From Phycisphaerae bacterium (GTDB lineage Bacteria > Planctomycetota > Phycisphaerae > UBA1845 > UTPLA1), in contig JAKLKO010000009.1 of assembly GCA_023150615.1 (NCBI GenBank), forward strand, positions 85,417-149,416: a stretch of 64,000 nucleotides of DNA. The letters are read 5' to 3'. The notes under the pieces were generated by a model. That model was given only the letters and a program-made list of their open reading frames with translations, was not told where the DNA came from and ran no database searches. The position numbers and the translations under genes are program-made. Of the stretch, positions 52,738-60,355 are shown piece by piece (position 1 is the stretch's first letter; the number at the start of each line of letters is the position of its first letter).

Positions 52738-53226
52738 TCATCGTTGGATGCGCGAGCAGGGACTTCCCTTCCCAGGGTTCGTCGCCAGTCCCGGCCTGCC
52801 CGCTTGTCGGCCGTGCTCGACGTCTTCACCTTTGGCCGCTCCTTCGAGCGCCAACCGCCATTTATCAAGCCGTGCGGCGACCTCGAATGCACCCACTCCT
52901 GCGGCCCGGAAGATCATGTCTCGCCGTATGTTATGGTCGCCAGACAGAAAGCAGCGGAAGAGCTCCGCCCCCACGCGGCCCCACAGGCAGGACCAGGACT
53001 CCTGATCCTCGACGGCAAGGTTCCCTGCCGAGGGGGTAGCCAATAGCCGAGGCCAGATTGCCCAATGCCAGGCACGATACAGGCAGGCACACTGATGCCG
53101 TTTCGACTTGTGCTCGTTTGCGTTATCCGGGCAGCCCGGTCGGGCCGGGGGCGCCCGCCTCCCGCTAACTCTGTAACCGTCTGCTGACATGATGCTCCTC
53201 GTCAACTTCCGGGCCCGCCCGCACAA
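52738..53226. other. Ambiguous ~490-bp region, no confident gene
   Basis: Both strands have open frames (minus 52738-53226 and plus 52744-53046), but neither has a ribosome site, domain or natural-looking composition over its length. It separates the YHS triple-domain gene from the protease gene and probably carries a promoter. It could be a decayed gene. Confidence 0.35.
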
Positions 53227-53256
53227 TCGGCCCGATTACCAGCGGCACAGGAGCGA

Positions 53257-54345
53257 TCAGCGGTGCTCCTGGGCGCTGCGTTTTGGGTCACCGTTTTGCG
53301 TGGGCTGATTCATAATCATTTCCTCGGCCTTGTCGAGCAGGGGTCGCGCGAGGCGGATCGGGATGCCAAAGTTCGATCCTTGAAAGCCGCGAAGCATGGC
53401 AAAGTTCACGCCAATCACCGAGCCATCGGGGCCGAATACGGGGCCGCCGGACCCGCCCGAAGTTGTGACGGCGTCATAAACAAGTTTGGAGTCTGTCACC
53501 TCGTTCAGCGTTCCGTGCGTGGGCAATGGTCGAATGGCGTCGCGGGCGCTCAACTCGCGGATCAGGCCTTCGGTATCTTTCGCCGCTGACAGCGCGTCCT
53601 CCACAACGTCAGGCTCGGCTCGCGCTAGAATCGCGCCAAGTCCGGTCGGATATCCCAGCAGCATGATTCCCTGACCCGCAAGCTCGCGCACATGGTCCTG
53701 CCGTAACGGAAGGACTGGAACCGAATCGACTCTGACAACGAAGACGGCGAGATCGACGCCGTCACGACTCGTCCGAATCGTGCTGGGATCAACTTCCGCC
53801 GGCCCGTGACCGGGAAAAGTTGCGGTCAGGGTGGTGAACTCTGGCGTCAATCCGCGTGCAAGCAACGGGGCTACTGCATCATCGTTCCACCACGGCTCCG
53901 CCACGTGACGATTGGTAAGGATTAGGCCACGAGCATCGACCTGGAACCCGGAGCCGAAGTACTCAATCTCAAAGGGAGTTCCGTCTTTGTCCTCGACGGG
54001 GACCCTTCGACCGTCGCGCATTTCCTTCAGAGTAAAGCCGCCGTGGATGAGGCACACACCTTTGCTGAACGTGTCCATCGCGCGTTGCATCGCCGCCCGG
54101 CGGCGCCGTTGCTCATTCGCAAAGCGCTGGGCCTCGCCGGCACTTCCGACGGGTGCCCCAGTCTCTCTCCGGGACAGGTCGGACTGGTGTTGTCGGCGGC
54201 ATTCTTCGAGCTGGCTCTTGAGATCATCTCGCGGCGTTCCCGACAAGCATCCTGATGTAGAGAATGCCGCAATCGCCGCAAGCATGACAACGTGAAATGG
54301 CGCCGCCATCGACGAAAGATCCCGCTCGCTCACATTACCTTTCAC
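53257..54345 (-). CDS. Trypsin-like serine protease lipoprotein
   Basis: 362 residues from GTG 54345, which has GGAGG 6 bp upstream. The N-terminal hydrophobic segment ends in the lipobox FSTSGC. A helical, Gln/Arg-rich region follows (to about residue 90). The protease domain has His in ILTNRHVAEP, Asp in RDGVDLAVFVV and Ser in TSGGSGGPVFG, a full S1C/DegP-like triad. There is no PDZ domain after it. It is probably an envelope quality-control protease induced with the metal locus. Confidence 0.85.
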   Translation of the reverse strand: MKGNVSERDLSSMAAPFHVVMLAAIAAFSTSGCLSGTPRDDLKSQLEECRRQHQSDLSRRETGAPVGSAGEAQRFANEQRRRRAAMQRAMDTFSKGVCLIHGGFTLKEMRDGRRVPVEDKDGTPFEIEYFGSGFQVDARGLILTNRHVAEPWWNDDAVAPLLARGLTPEFTTLTATFPGHGPAEVDPSTIRTSRDGVDLAVFVVRVDSVPVLPLRQDHVRELAGQGIMLLGYPTGLGAILARAEPDVVEDALSAAKDTEGLIRELSARDAIRPLPTHGTLNEVTDSKLVYDAVTTSGGSGGPVFGPDGSVIGVNFAMLRGFQGSNFGIPIRLARPLLDKAEEMIMNQPTQNGDPKRSAQEHR

Positions 54346-54389
54346 TCGGCACCTCCTACGGGGCGCGCACGCACACAAAATGATGCGCT

Positions 54390-55352
54390 CTAAAATGCAT
54401 AGTGATTCAGACCATAAATGAGCGATCCACCGAAAAACCCTGTAGTGGCCACCAAGCCCGCACCGATGTACAGCATCGCGCGGTAGCGCGCGCGACTGGC
54501 GCCCGCGTGGCGAAGTGTGCGCTCGGCGACGACCAGCGCCAGCGTCGACCATACGGCGGTCGTTGTGCCCAACCATCGATGCGTCGTCAGAATCCAGGAG
54601 TCATCTACCAGATGGAAACCGCCGAAGAACCATCCGAGCACCGCCGCCAAGATGGCCCCGAGGCTGCCCACCCACAGGCAGAACCGACCGGCGTTCACGA
54701 AGGATGACCGCCCGGTTGCGATTAGCAACAGTTCCGCCAAGGTTGCGCCCAGGGTCATCGCGATCGGGAAACTGACCATCGCAGGATGGAACTTGCCGAA
54801 CCAACCGATCACATTCGCCATGAATCCCGCACCCTGCGCATGCCCATGCTCATGACGGTGGACGTCGTTGGCGCCGACAGAACGCTCCCCCTCATCATGG
54901 TCATGGTCGTGAGATTCCCCACGCGTGACGTCGTGCCCCGTGTTGCCGGCGTGAACATGGTCACCGTGGACTAAATTATCCGGCGAGCCGGCGCGCTGAT
55001 TCGCGGCCGCTTCCCCATGAGGATGATCAGGACTGATCGGCGGCGACTTCGATTCAAGCTCACGCAGCCGCTCGGCGTACCGCCTTGGGTTCGCTTCGAA
55101 CTTGGCCAGACACTTCTCGCAGCAAAACCCGATGACCCGGCCTTTGAATATCGTCGTGAATTCCGGATTGACCTCCTCCTGAGTCATGACGGGGCACGAT
55201 GCATTGACAGGGTTCTGTTGACTGGCAGCGACGATCCGCGGCGCACAAACAACACCAAGTAATGCGACGACCGCAACGCGATATGCGGCGGGGGCCGTGC
55301 CGTCACCCTTTGCCTTCCACGATCCCAAGACGATTTCGTTTCCTCTAGTCAA
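54390..55352 (-). CDS. YHS - His-rich - DUF2231 membrane protein
   Basis: About 320 residues; the start is uncertain (TTG 55352, or a TTG 8 codons later). A signal or anchor helix (VAVVALLGVVCAPRIVA) precedes a YHS-like domain (SCPVMTQEEVNPEFTTIFKG, FCCEKCLAKFEANP). A long His/Asp-rich loop follows (HGDHVHAGN..HDHDHDEGE..HRHEHGHAQG). The C-terminal ~150 residues are DUF2231-like with four transmembrane helices: KFHPAMVSFPIAMTLGATLA, then RWLGTTTAVWSTLALV. It joins metal capture to a membrane domain of unknown function. The DUF2231 His pair (FHP, THRW) could bind haem or metal. Confidence 0.8.
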   Translation of the reverse strand: MTRGNEIVLGSWKAKGDGTAPAAYRVAVVALLGVVCAPRIVAASQQNPVNASCPVMTQEEVNPEFTTIFKGRVIGFCCEKCLAKFEANPRRYAERLRELESKSPPISPDHPHGEAAANQRAGSPDNLVHGDHVHAGNTGHDVTRGESHDHDHDEGERSVGANDVHRHEHGHAQGAGFMANVIGWFGKFHPAMVSFPIAMTLGATLAELLLIATGRSSFVNAGRFCLWVGSLGAILAAVLGWFFGGFHLVDDSWILTTHRWLGTTTAVWSTLALVVAERTLRHAGASRARYRAMLYIGAGLVATTGFFGGSLIYGLNHYAF

Positions 55353-55409
55353 TTCGTCTCTTGCGAACGCCGCACCCGCACTCGAAGAATGCCCCGATTT
55401 GCCGAGCGT

Positions 55410-55967
55410 CTACTCACGCGGGTGATGACGCATTTCGGCTTCCGGTTGAACCCCAAGCGCATCCATCACGCGGTTCGCGTAATTGAAGTATCCGACGGTG
55501 TGGACAGCATCGAGAACGTCGGTGTCACTGAAGCCTGCCTCACGCAGCGCCGCCACGTCCCCACGGCACATCTCGGTTGGCCGGGTAGTCAGCTTCACCG
55601 CAAAGTCGAGCAGGGTCCGCGTGGCCGACCCGAGGTCGACTTGCCGGTAATCGTTCTGGATTGCCCGTACCATCGCCTCGTCCTTGATCTCCGACCGGAG
55701 ATCGCCTTCATGACTTTCCATTCAGTAGAGACACCCATTGGCCTTGGAGACGACGGTTGCGAGCAATACGCGCTGGAGGCGCGACAAGCCGCCGGGCGCG
55801 TCCATTAAATGTCGATAGAACTCGCGCCCAAGAGCCATCGTCTCGGGTCGTAGACTTTGAATCTTCACGAGATTGATCACGCGCCCGAACTTGGCTCGGC
55901 TCTCGTTGTAGATGTTCGCAAGCACGCCGGTCGCTTCTGACTCCGGAACAGTATCTATCCAACTCAT
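55410..55967 (-). CDS. AhpD-like peroxidase-related protein, probable selenoprotein (in-frame TGA)
   Basis: Read through TGA at 55722-55724 this is a single 185-residue protein. The first 81 residues (MSWIDTVPESEATGVLANIY, FGRVINLVKIQSL, LSRLQRVLLATVVSKANGCLY) and the last 103 (MESHEGDLRSEI, ATRTLLDFAVKLT, LREAGFSDTDVLDAVHTVGY) are the two halves of a carboxymuconolactone decarboxylase/AhpD-like protein. The TGA sits where the second Cys of the CxxC redox motif belongs: GCLY-U-MESH. A SECIS-like hairpin follows at the right distance. Expected role: thiol/selenol peroxidase-type redox defence. A plain nonsense mutation is the alternative. Confidence 0.75.
55686..55703 (-). promoter_or_regulatory. 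Putative bacterial SECIS hairpin
   Basis: On the minus strand GATCTCC-GGTC-GGAGATC is a perfect 7-bp stem with a GGTC tetraloop, starting 18 nt after the TGA. The apical loop is about 25 nt from the TGA and begins with GG. Bacterial SECIS elements need an apical loop with an early G, roughly 16-37 nt downstream of UGA; E. coli fdhF has GGUCU in its loop. Confidence 0.65.
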
Positions 55968-56009
55968 AGGGATTGCCTCCGTTTCATGCGAGCGAGGACT
56001 CCGATATCG

Positions 56010-56678
56010 TCACTCTGTTTCCCGGACCCAGCGACTCGGCTCCACTTCGAATCGCCGCTGACATTCGTCAATGCAAAAGTAATACCTCTTGCCGCCGTAC
56101 TCGGCAGTTGCCGCCGCCCAGTTTCGATTGACCGGCATCCCGCAAACCGGGTCGGTCTCCATGTTTTCGTCCTGGTATGCTTTTGCCGTTTCCAACCGCA
56201 GGTAGGCCTCGACGAAGTCGGCGATTCGGTCCTCCACCCATTGCCCGGCAGCCGTCTCGTCAATTCCACCAAGCGGCAAAGCGAGTTGATCATGGCCCTT
56301 GAATTCGATGAATACCGGGAGAAGCTCCAGATGGTAGGAAATGATGATCTCATCGATTCGGTCGTTGGGAATTACTGCGAACTCAAGCGAAGTCGAGGCC
56401 GGGAAACGCGTATTCCGTTCGAAAGTGCATACGCACCGGTGGCCTCCGCCCCCGGGTGTGTCGAGAATCCTGGCGCCTTCGAACTTGCCGGCGAGGAGCT
56501 CCATTCGTGGACGAATGACCGTCGCGAGAAGCACGGCCGCGGCCTTGTTGAATTGGTCTGAGCGTCGGGCGATCTCTTTCATACGCTGGCGCATGTGGGC
56601 ATCGTGCTGTGACCGTTGCTCGTCGGATTGACGCAGGGCCCTTTCCAGCCGTTGCCTGAAGTCATACAGCGCGTCCAT
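56010..56678 (-). CDS. Helical protein with C-terminal YHS domain
   Basis: 222 residues. The N-terminus is a charged helical segment (RQRLERALRQSDEQRSQHDA). The middle is an alpha/beta domain (IPNDRIDEIIISYHLELLPV) of unknown family. A C-terminal YHS domain follows: DPVCGMPVNRNWAAATAEYG, KRYYFCIDECQRRFEVEP. DPVCGM is the classical YHS start seen in copper-handling proteins. It has no signal peptide, so unlike its neighbours it is probably cytoplasmic. It is 3 bp from the upstream zinc-ribbon lipoprotein gene. Confidence 0.78.
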   Translation of the reverse strand: MDALYDFRQRLERALRQSDEQRSQHDAHMRQRMKEIARRSDQFNKAAAVLLATVIRPRMELLAGKFEGARILDTPGGGGHRCVCTFERNTRFPASTSLEFAVIPNDRIDEIIISYHLELLPVFIEFKGHDQLALPLGGIDETAAGQWVEDRIADFVEAYLRLETAKAYQDENMETDPVCGMPVNRNWAAATAEYGGKRYYFCIDECQRRFEVEPSRWVRETE

Positions 56679-56681
56679 TTC

Positions 56682-57044
56682 TTAGCTCCCGGGAGGCTTT
56701 GGCGGTAAGCACTTCGTACATGGAACGCCTTCAGGGGCGCATCCGCTGCATCGGATCATCACTTCGCCCCCTGGTCCTTCGTAGATGACTGCCTCACTGG
56801 CACAATCGGGACAAGCGTGGCGCTCGACGGTCTTGTATCGGCGGTGCCTGGGCGGCCCGGTTACGACGCGAACTGCATGGTCATAACACCGTTGGCAGGA
56901 GATCGTCACGCCTTCGGGGGGCTCGGTCATGTTGTGAATCGGCCTTCGATATGTCGAATTACACGCGCCGACAACGACGACGAAGGCTAAAAGCACCAGC
57001 CCGAAGCACGATGGTCGCCGTCGAATTGAAGAAGAACGCCTCAC
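56682..57044 (-). CDS. Small lipoprotein with Cys-rich zinc-ribbon-like domain
   Basis: 120 residues from GTG 57044, which has GGGAGGG at ideal spacing. A basic N-terminus and hydrophobic segment end in VVGAC, a probable lipobox. The rest has paired CxxC motifs: ISCQRCYD, HACPDCAS, IRCSGCAPEG and PCTKC. Four CxxC knuckles suggest one or two metal-binding ribbons facing the periplasm. It starts 2 bp after the methyltransferase stop. Confidence 0.72.
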   Translation of the reverse strand: MRRSSSIRRRPSCFGLVLLAFVVVVGACNSTYRRPIHNMTEPPEGVTISCQRCYDHAVRVVTGPPRHRRYKTVERHACPDCASEAVIYEGPGGEVMIRCSGCAPEGVPCTKCLPPKPPGS

Positions 57045-57046
57045 GT

Positions 57047-57649
57047 CTAGCCCTCCCGATTGTTCGGTTTGACGGCATGGATCGAGAGAATGATGTCGAG
57101 GTAAACGCTTTCGATCGCAACAATCCTGAAGCCGGCTGTTAACACGTTGGCGACGGTGTCGCGGTTCATCGAAGTTCCCAGAAGTCGGGTCCACAAGGTC
57201 ATGACATCAAGCGCCAGACCCAAGGACCAGCTCCGGCTTCGAACGTGCTCAAACAGGAGCAGGCGACCGCCGGGACGAAGTACTCGGTACAGCTCTCGCA
57301 ACGCCTCAACGGGCCGTGGCACCGAACACATGGTGCATGAACTGACAACGGTGTCGAAGCTCGCGTCATGGAAAGCCAGGCGCTCGACATCGGCACGAAC
57401 GAAGGCCAACTCGCCTGGATACGTTCGGCGCCTTCTTTCTGCTCGGCGGAGCATATCAGGGTTGATGTCGATGCCTAGAATGCGGCGGCCGCTTGGGAAC
57501 CGGGTGATATCCACACCAGTTCCAACCGCCACAAAGAGGACTTGCCCCTGCATTTGGGAAAACAAGCGAGCCTTTGCGGCCCCCCTGCGGAGTTGAGACC
57601 CTTCGCAAACGTCATAGAGTCTGGCTCTGAACGACCAAATGTTTGTCAT
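57047..57649 (-). CDS. Class I SAM-dependent methyltransferase
   Basis: 200 residues from ATG 57649, overlapping the upstream gene by 4 bp (ATGA). Motif I is VLFVAVGTGVDITRF, with the acidic ligand in ILGIDINPDML, motif II/III in VRADVERLAFHDASFDTVVS and LRPGGRLLLFEHVRS. It resembles UbiE/phosphatidylethanolamine-N-methyltransferase-like enzymes (LYD..., then RLLLFEH). The substrate is unknown; lipid, thiopurine or metalloid methylation are options in this context. Confidence 0.85.
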   Translation of the reverse strand: MTNIWSFRARLYDVCEGSQLRRGAAKARLFSQMQGQVLFVAVGTGVDITRFPSGRRILGIDINPDMLRRAERRRRTYPGELAFVRADVERLAFHDASFDTVVSSCTMCSVPRPVEALRELYRVLRPGGRLLLFEHVRSRSWSLGLALDVMTLWTRLLGTSMNRDTVANVLTAGFRIVAIESVYLDIILSIHAVKPNNREG

Positions 57650-58146
57650 TGCGGCTTTGCTCCCATCGACCAGATGAGCGCCAACCGACGCTGAAAGGCG
57701 GCCCCATACCACTGCAAGTACAGGAAATAGAGAAGCGCAAACGTCGCACCGAGCAGCGCCGCGTCCGAGCGGCGAATCATCCAGCCGGCCATTTCGCCGC
57801 CGTCCAACAGCACGGGGACGGCCATCGCCACCACCATCGAGGGAGCCATCGTTTCGATGGAACCGAGCAGTGGCGACAAACCGAAAGCCAGGAGCATCTG
57901 AACTCCCATGGCGACCGCCATACCGATGACAGAGGCCACCCAAAAGTTCCATTCCAGTTCGTGGAGCCATTGCATCACCGCGCCGGATTCCGCTCCAACA
58001 GCCGCAAGAAACACAGCGTCGCCGCAGCGGAATAGAAAGCCGCCGATTCCCTTCTTCTCAGACGCGCGCCTGGGCGGCGGAACGCTCTGGCGGGGCGTCG
58101 ACGCGATCAGGCGATCACGGGCTGAGTGAGGCACAATCAAATTCAC
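57646..58146 (-). CDS. Small polytopic membrane protein
   Basis: 166 residues from GTG 58146, which overlaps the stop of the CBM48 gene (GTGA). After a basic soluble N-terminus it has about four hydrophobic segments: WNFWVASVIGMAVAMGVQML, MAPSMVVAMAVPVLL and ALLGATFALLYFLYLQWYG. No transporter signature is recognised. Overlaps on both sides place it firmly in the operon. Confidence 0.7.
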   Translation of the reverse strand: MNLIVPHSARDRLIASTPRQSVPPPRRASEKKGIGGFLFRCGDAVFLAAVGAESGAVMQWLHELEWNFWVASVIGMAVAMGVQMLLAFGLSPLLGSIETMAPSMVVAMAVPVLLDGGEMAGWMIRRSDAALLGATFALLYFLYLQWYGAAFQRRLALIWSMGAKPQ

Positions 58147-58448
58147 TGGACCTCGATCACCCGGTTCATCGTGCCAAAGGAGTTCGGAACACGGTCCGGC
58201 CCTCCGCAACACGCGTCCCGCTCGCCGGGCTCGCAACACCACTGGCCGTCGACCACAAACTTGTACTCGTACCGTCCTGGCGTGAGCGGCACCGTCGCGA
58301 TCCACCTGCCGTCGTCGCTGCGCTTCATCGGATGTGCGATGATGCTCCATTGATTGAAGTCTCCGACGAGCAGAACGCTCTGCGCCGAAGCTGCCTCACA
58401 TGTGAATTCGATGGGGCGCGTGGGAACGGATCTGTTCGAGCTTGTCAT
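58143..58448 (-). CDS. CBM48/AMPK-type glycogen-binding domain protein
   Basis: 101 residues from ATG 58448 (GGAGGAACACG upstream). PIEFTCEAASAQSVLLVGDF and NQW, MKRSDDGRWIATVPLTPGRY, EYKFVVDGQW form a single isoamylase-N/AMPK-beta-like domain. The protein is almost only this domain. Similar stand-alone domains occur beside anti-sigma or stress genes in several phyla. Why it sits among metal genes is unclear; sensing of envelope or storage carbohydrate is one guess. Confidence 0.82.
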   Translation of the reverse strand: MTSSNRSVPTRPIEFTCEAASAQSVLLVGDFNQWSIIAHPMKRSDDGRWIATVPLTPGRYEYKFVVDGQWCCEPGERDACCGGPDRVPNSFGTMNRVIEVQ

Positions 58449-58538
58449 CGTGTTCCTCCGTTTCGCAGATTCCCTGCTCACGCTTCTATGCCGGCGCGTC
58501 ATGAGGGATCCGTCTCCAAGGTGACCGTCTGCTCAATA
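58449..58538. other. Gap in the metal operon
   Basis: 90 bp between the SCO-like and CBM48 genes, with the CBM48 ribosome site at its end. No terminator is visible, so transcription may continue. Confidence 0.35.
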
Positions 58539-59195
58539 TCAGTAGCCGATTGATTGGTACTCCTGTGAAAGCTCCCTGGCTCGCCGCTCGGAGATCTGGG
58601 CGGCACTGTCACGCAGGTGCTTGCGGAGGTCGTTCAGGTCGTTGTAGGAGGCGGCGAATGCCACCCGGTGATCCGGTCCTATGACGAACACGCGATCTGC
58701 ATCCGCCAGTCCGTAAAGGCGTCGGACCGCGCCGGTCGCGTCGCAGATGCTCAGAAGGTCTCGCTCGTCGGCTACGAGATGACACTGGGTATGGTCACAG
58801 CGACCTTCAAACCAATGAACATCGACACCGACGACTTTCACCAGGGGTGTGCTACGGTTCTCGGCAACGATCTCGCGGAGGGTCCCACTCACAGGAGCGT
58901 GCGTGTCGCGGTCGCACCGCGTGAACGCCAACACGGTGAAATCGGCGAGCTGGTTCCCGAGCGATCGCTGGATCCCCTGATCGTCGATATAGATGAAATC
59001 GGCGAAGGGCTTTCCGACTTCCGGTCGGGACATCCAACCGCGGGATGACTTCGTCGCGGTGCAGCCGAAGAGAGGCAAGGCCAGCGCGCACACTACGATG
59101 AGCCATGCTCGATCGGCTCCGCATCGACTGTCAATCATCCGTCGAGGCTTGTCGTTCTGCAGGCTACACAAGGTGATTGGGTCGGTTCGGTTCAT
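58539..59195 (-). CDS. SCO1/redoxin-like lipoprotein with a reduced Cys motif
   Basis: 218 residues (AAGGAG 8 bp upstream of ATG 59195). A lipobox (LPLFGC) gives a membrane-attached periplasmic protein. The thioredoxin-fold region has GKPFADFIYIDDQGIQRSLG, LADFTVLAFTRCDRDTHAPV and VFVIGPDHRVAFAAS, close to SCO1/PrrC copper chaperones. The usual CPxxC is FTRCDRDTH, so the second Cys is missing. Two more Cys (GRCDHTQCH) may substitute. It probably delivers or reduces copper. Confidence 0.72.
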   Translation of the reverse strand: MNRTDPITLCSLQNDKPRRMIDSRCGADRAWLIVVCALALPLFGCTATKSSRGWMSRPEVGKPFADFIYIDDQGIQRSLGNQLADFTVLAFTRCDRDTHAPVSGTLREIVAENRSTPLVKVVGVDVHWFEGRCDHTQCHLVADERDLLSICDATGAVRRLYGLADADRVFVIGPDHRVAFAASYNDLNDLRKHLRDSAAQISERRARELSQEYQSIGY

Positions 59196-59446
59196 CGCTC
59201 GGTCTCCTTGAGGCCTCCTGCGTCGTTCCGCTCTTGCTTCTTTGCGTGGTGTCCTTTCGCGTGCTCGTCGTCCGGCTGCGTCGTTGGCCTTCCGTCATTC
59301 ATGCCGCACATCCCCTGGTGCGATTGGCGCGACGGTGACATCCGATCGATGAGATTGCCAGCCCCGATGCACATGCAACCCGTTGCTGAGACGAGGGCCA
59401 ATGACATGACGATTCGCCACGAAACTCTGATGCCTTGATCTTTCAT
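59192..59446 (-). CDS. Small Met/His-containing lipoprotein
   Basis: 84 residues from ATG 59446 (AGGAAG upstream). The signal segment ends in VSATGCMC, a lipobox-like site. The mature part has Met/Cys/His clusters (GMCGMNDG, HAKGHHAKK), reminiscent of small copper-binding peptides. Its stop overlaps the SCO-like start by 4 bp, making it the first gene of the downstream operon. Confidence 0.65.
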   Translation of the reverse strand: MKDQGIRVSWRIVMSLALVSATGCMCIGAGNLIDRMSPSRQSHQGMCGMNDGRPTTQPDDEHAKGHHAKKQERNDAGGLKETER

Positions 59447-59508
59447 TGTCTTCCTGACGCAGGCCTGGCTCCCGCGTTACGCCCTTGCCCAACCGACCCC
59501 TTCAACGA

Positions 59509-59952
59509 TCACGTTTCTCGCTGCATCACCGTCGTTTCACACGTCGCTCGACCGTAAGGTGGCTTACTCGCCCCAGCACCTTTCCTATCAGCATTCGCCG
59601 AGGCCATGGCGCGAGCGATGGCATGCAACAGGCGCATCACCGGACCGGGCCACCGCACCACATCCTTCGCACCGTGGCGTCGGGCGGCCGTTGCACCGTG
59701 CGAAGCGTCAGACTTCGACAACGCGACCATGGGTGTCTGGCTATGCCAAAGTCGCCAGCGCGCTATTGAATCGCTGGGGGTTCCGTCGTGTCCGTCCAGA
59801 CCTACGAGCACCACGTCAGGCTTCCTCTTGCGCAGCAACCGTTGCGCAGCCGTCGCGCTGTGCGCTGCGACCACTTCGTATCGCTCCAACAGAACCAGGC
59901 GAAGATGGCGGCGAATCCGCCGGCAGTGATGGATCAGGAGAATGGTGATCAT
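59509..59952 (-). CDS. Degenerate response-regulator receiver protein
   Basis: 147 residues from ATG 59952 with AGAGG 7 bp upstream. ITILLIHHCRRIRRHLRLVL, AHSATAAQRLLRKRKPDVVL then VGLDG, and TPMVALSKSDASHGATAARR follow the CheY fold. But the N-terminal acidic pair is HH, and the phospho-acceptor position in PDVVLVGLDG is Gly instead of Asp. The Lys/Ser of beta5 is partly kept. It ends with a basic tail and no DNA-binding domain. It precedes the metal operon, 63 bp upstream, and may regulate it without phosphorylation. Confidence 0.65.
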   Translation of the reverse strand: MITILLIHHCRRIRRHLRLVLLERYEVVAAHSATAAQRLLRKRKPDVVLVGLDGHDGTPSDSIARWRLWHSQTPMVALSKSDASHGATAARRHGAKDVVRWPGPVMRLLHAIARAMASANADRKGAGASKPPYGRATCETTVMQRET

Positions 59953-60355
59953 GGATGCGCCTCTTGGGCCCCGCAACGATCAATCTGCCTCGGCTCGGTT
60001 CAGCCCGCCGCTGCGCCACGTCGCGGGGTTTTCTTAACCATTGGATGCGCGAGGCCGCCATTTCCTTCCCGGTTGCGGTCTGGCCACTCGATCGGTCGCC
60101 GGGGGGGGACTGGTGCCTGCAGCCCGAAACAAGGCAGATGCACGATCAAGGACGGCTCGGCGACGGGCATCCCAACCTTCTATCAGGCCAGTAGTTTCGG
60201 GTGTGCTTCGCCACGCAGCCTCAAGCCGTTCCCGTCCTGTCGACCGCGCATCGCAGCATTCGGGAAGGAACTGCGTCACCCGCGCATCAAACCTCGGGGC
60301 TGTTTTCTAGGCACGGGGCCGTTCGCCGCCCTGCCCCAAAGGCTAAAGGGAAGCA
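59953..60355. other. Intergenic region between metal island and phosphatase gene
   Basis: About 400 bp. No frame on either strand has a ribosome site or recognisable domain. It should hold the divergent promoters of the receiver-like gene and the phosphatase gene. Confidence 0.4.

Noticed and set aside
52738..53226. 162-codon minus-strand frame
   Set aside because: It has no ribosome site, mixed unnatural composition and no motif, so it is kept only as an ambiguous region.
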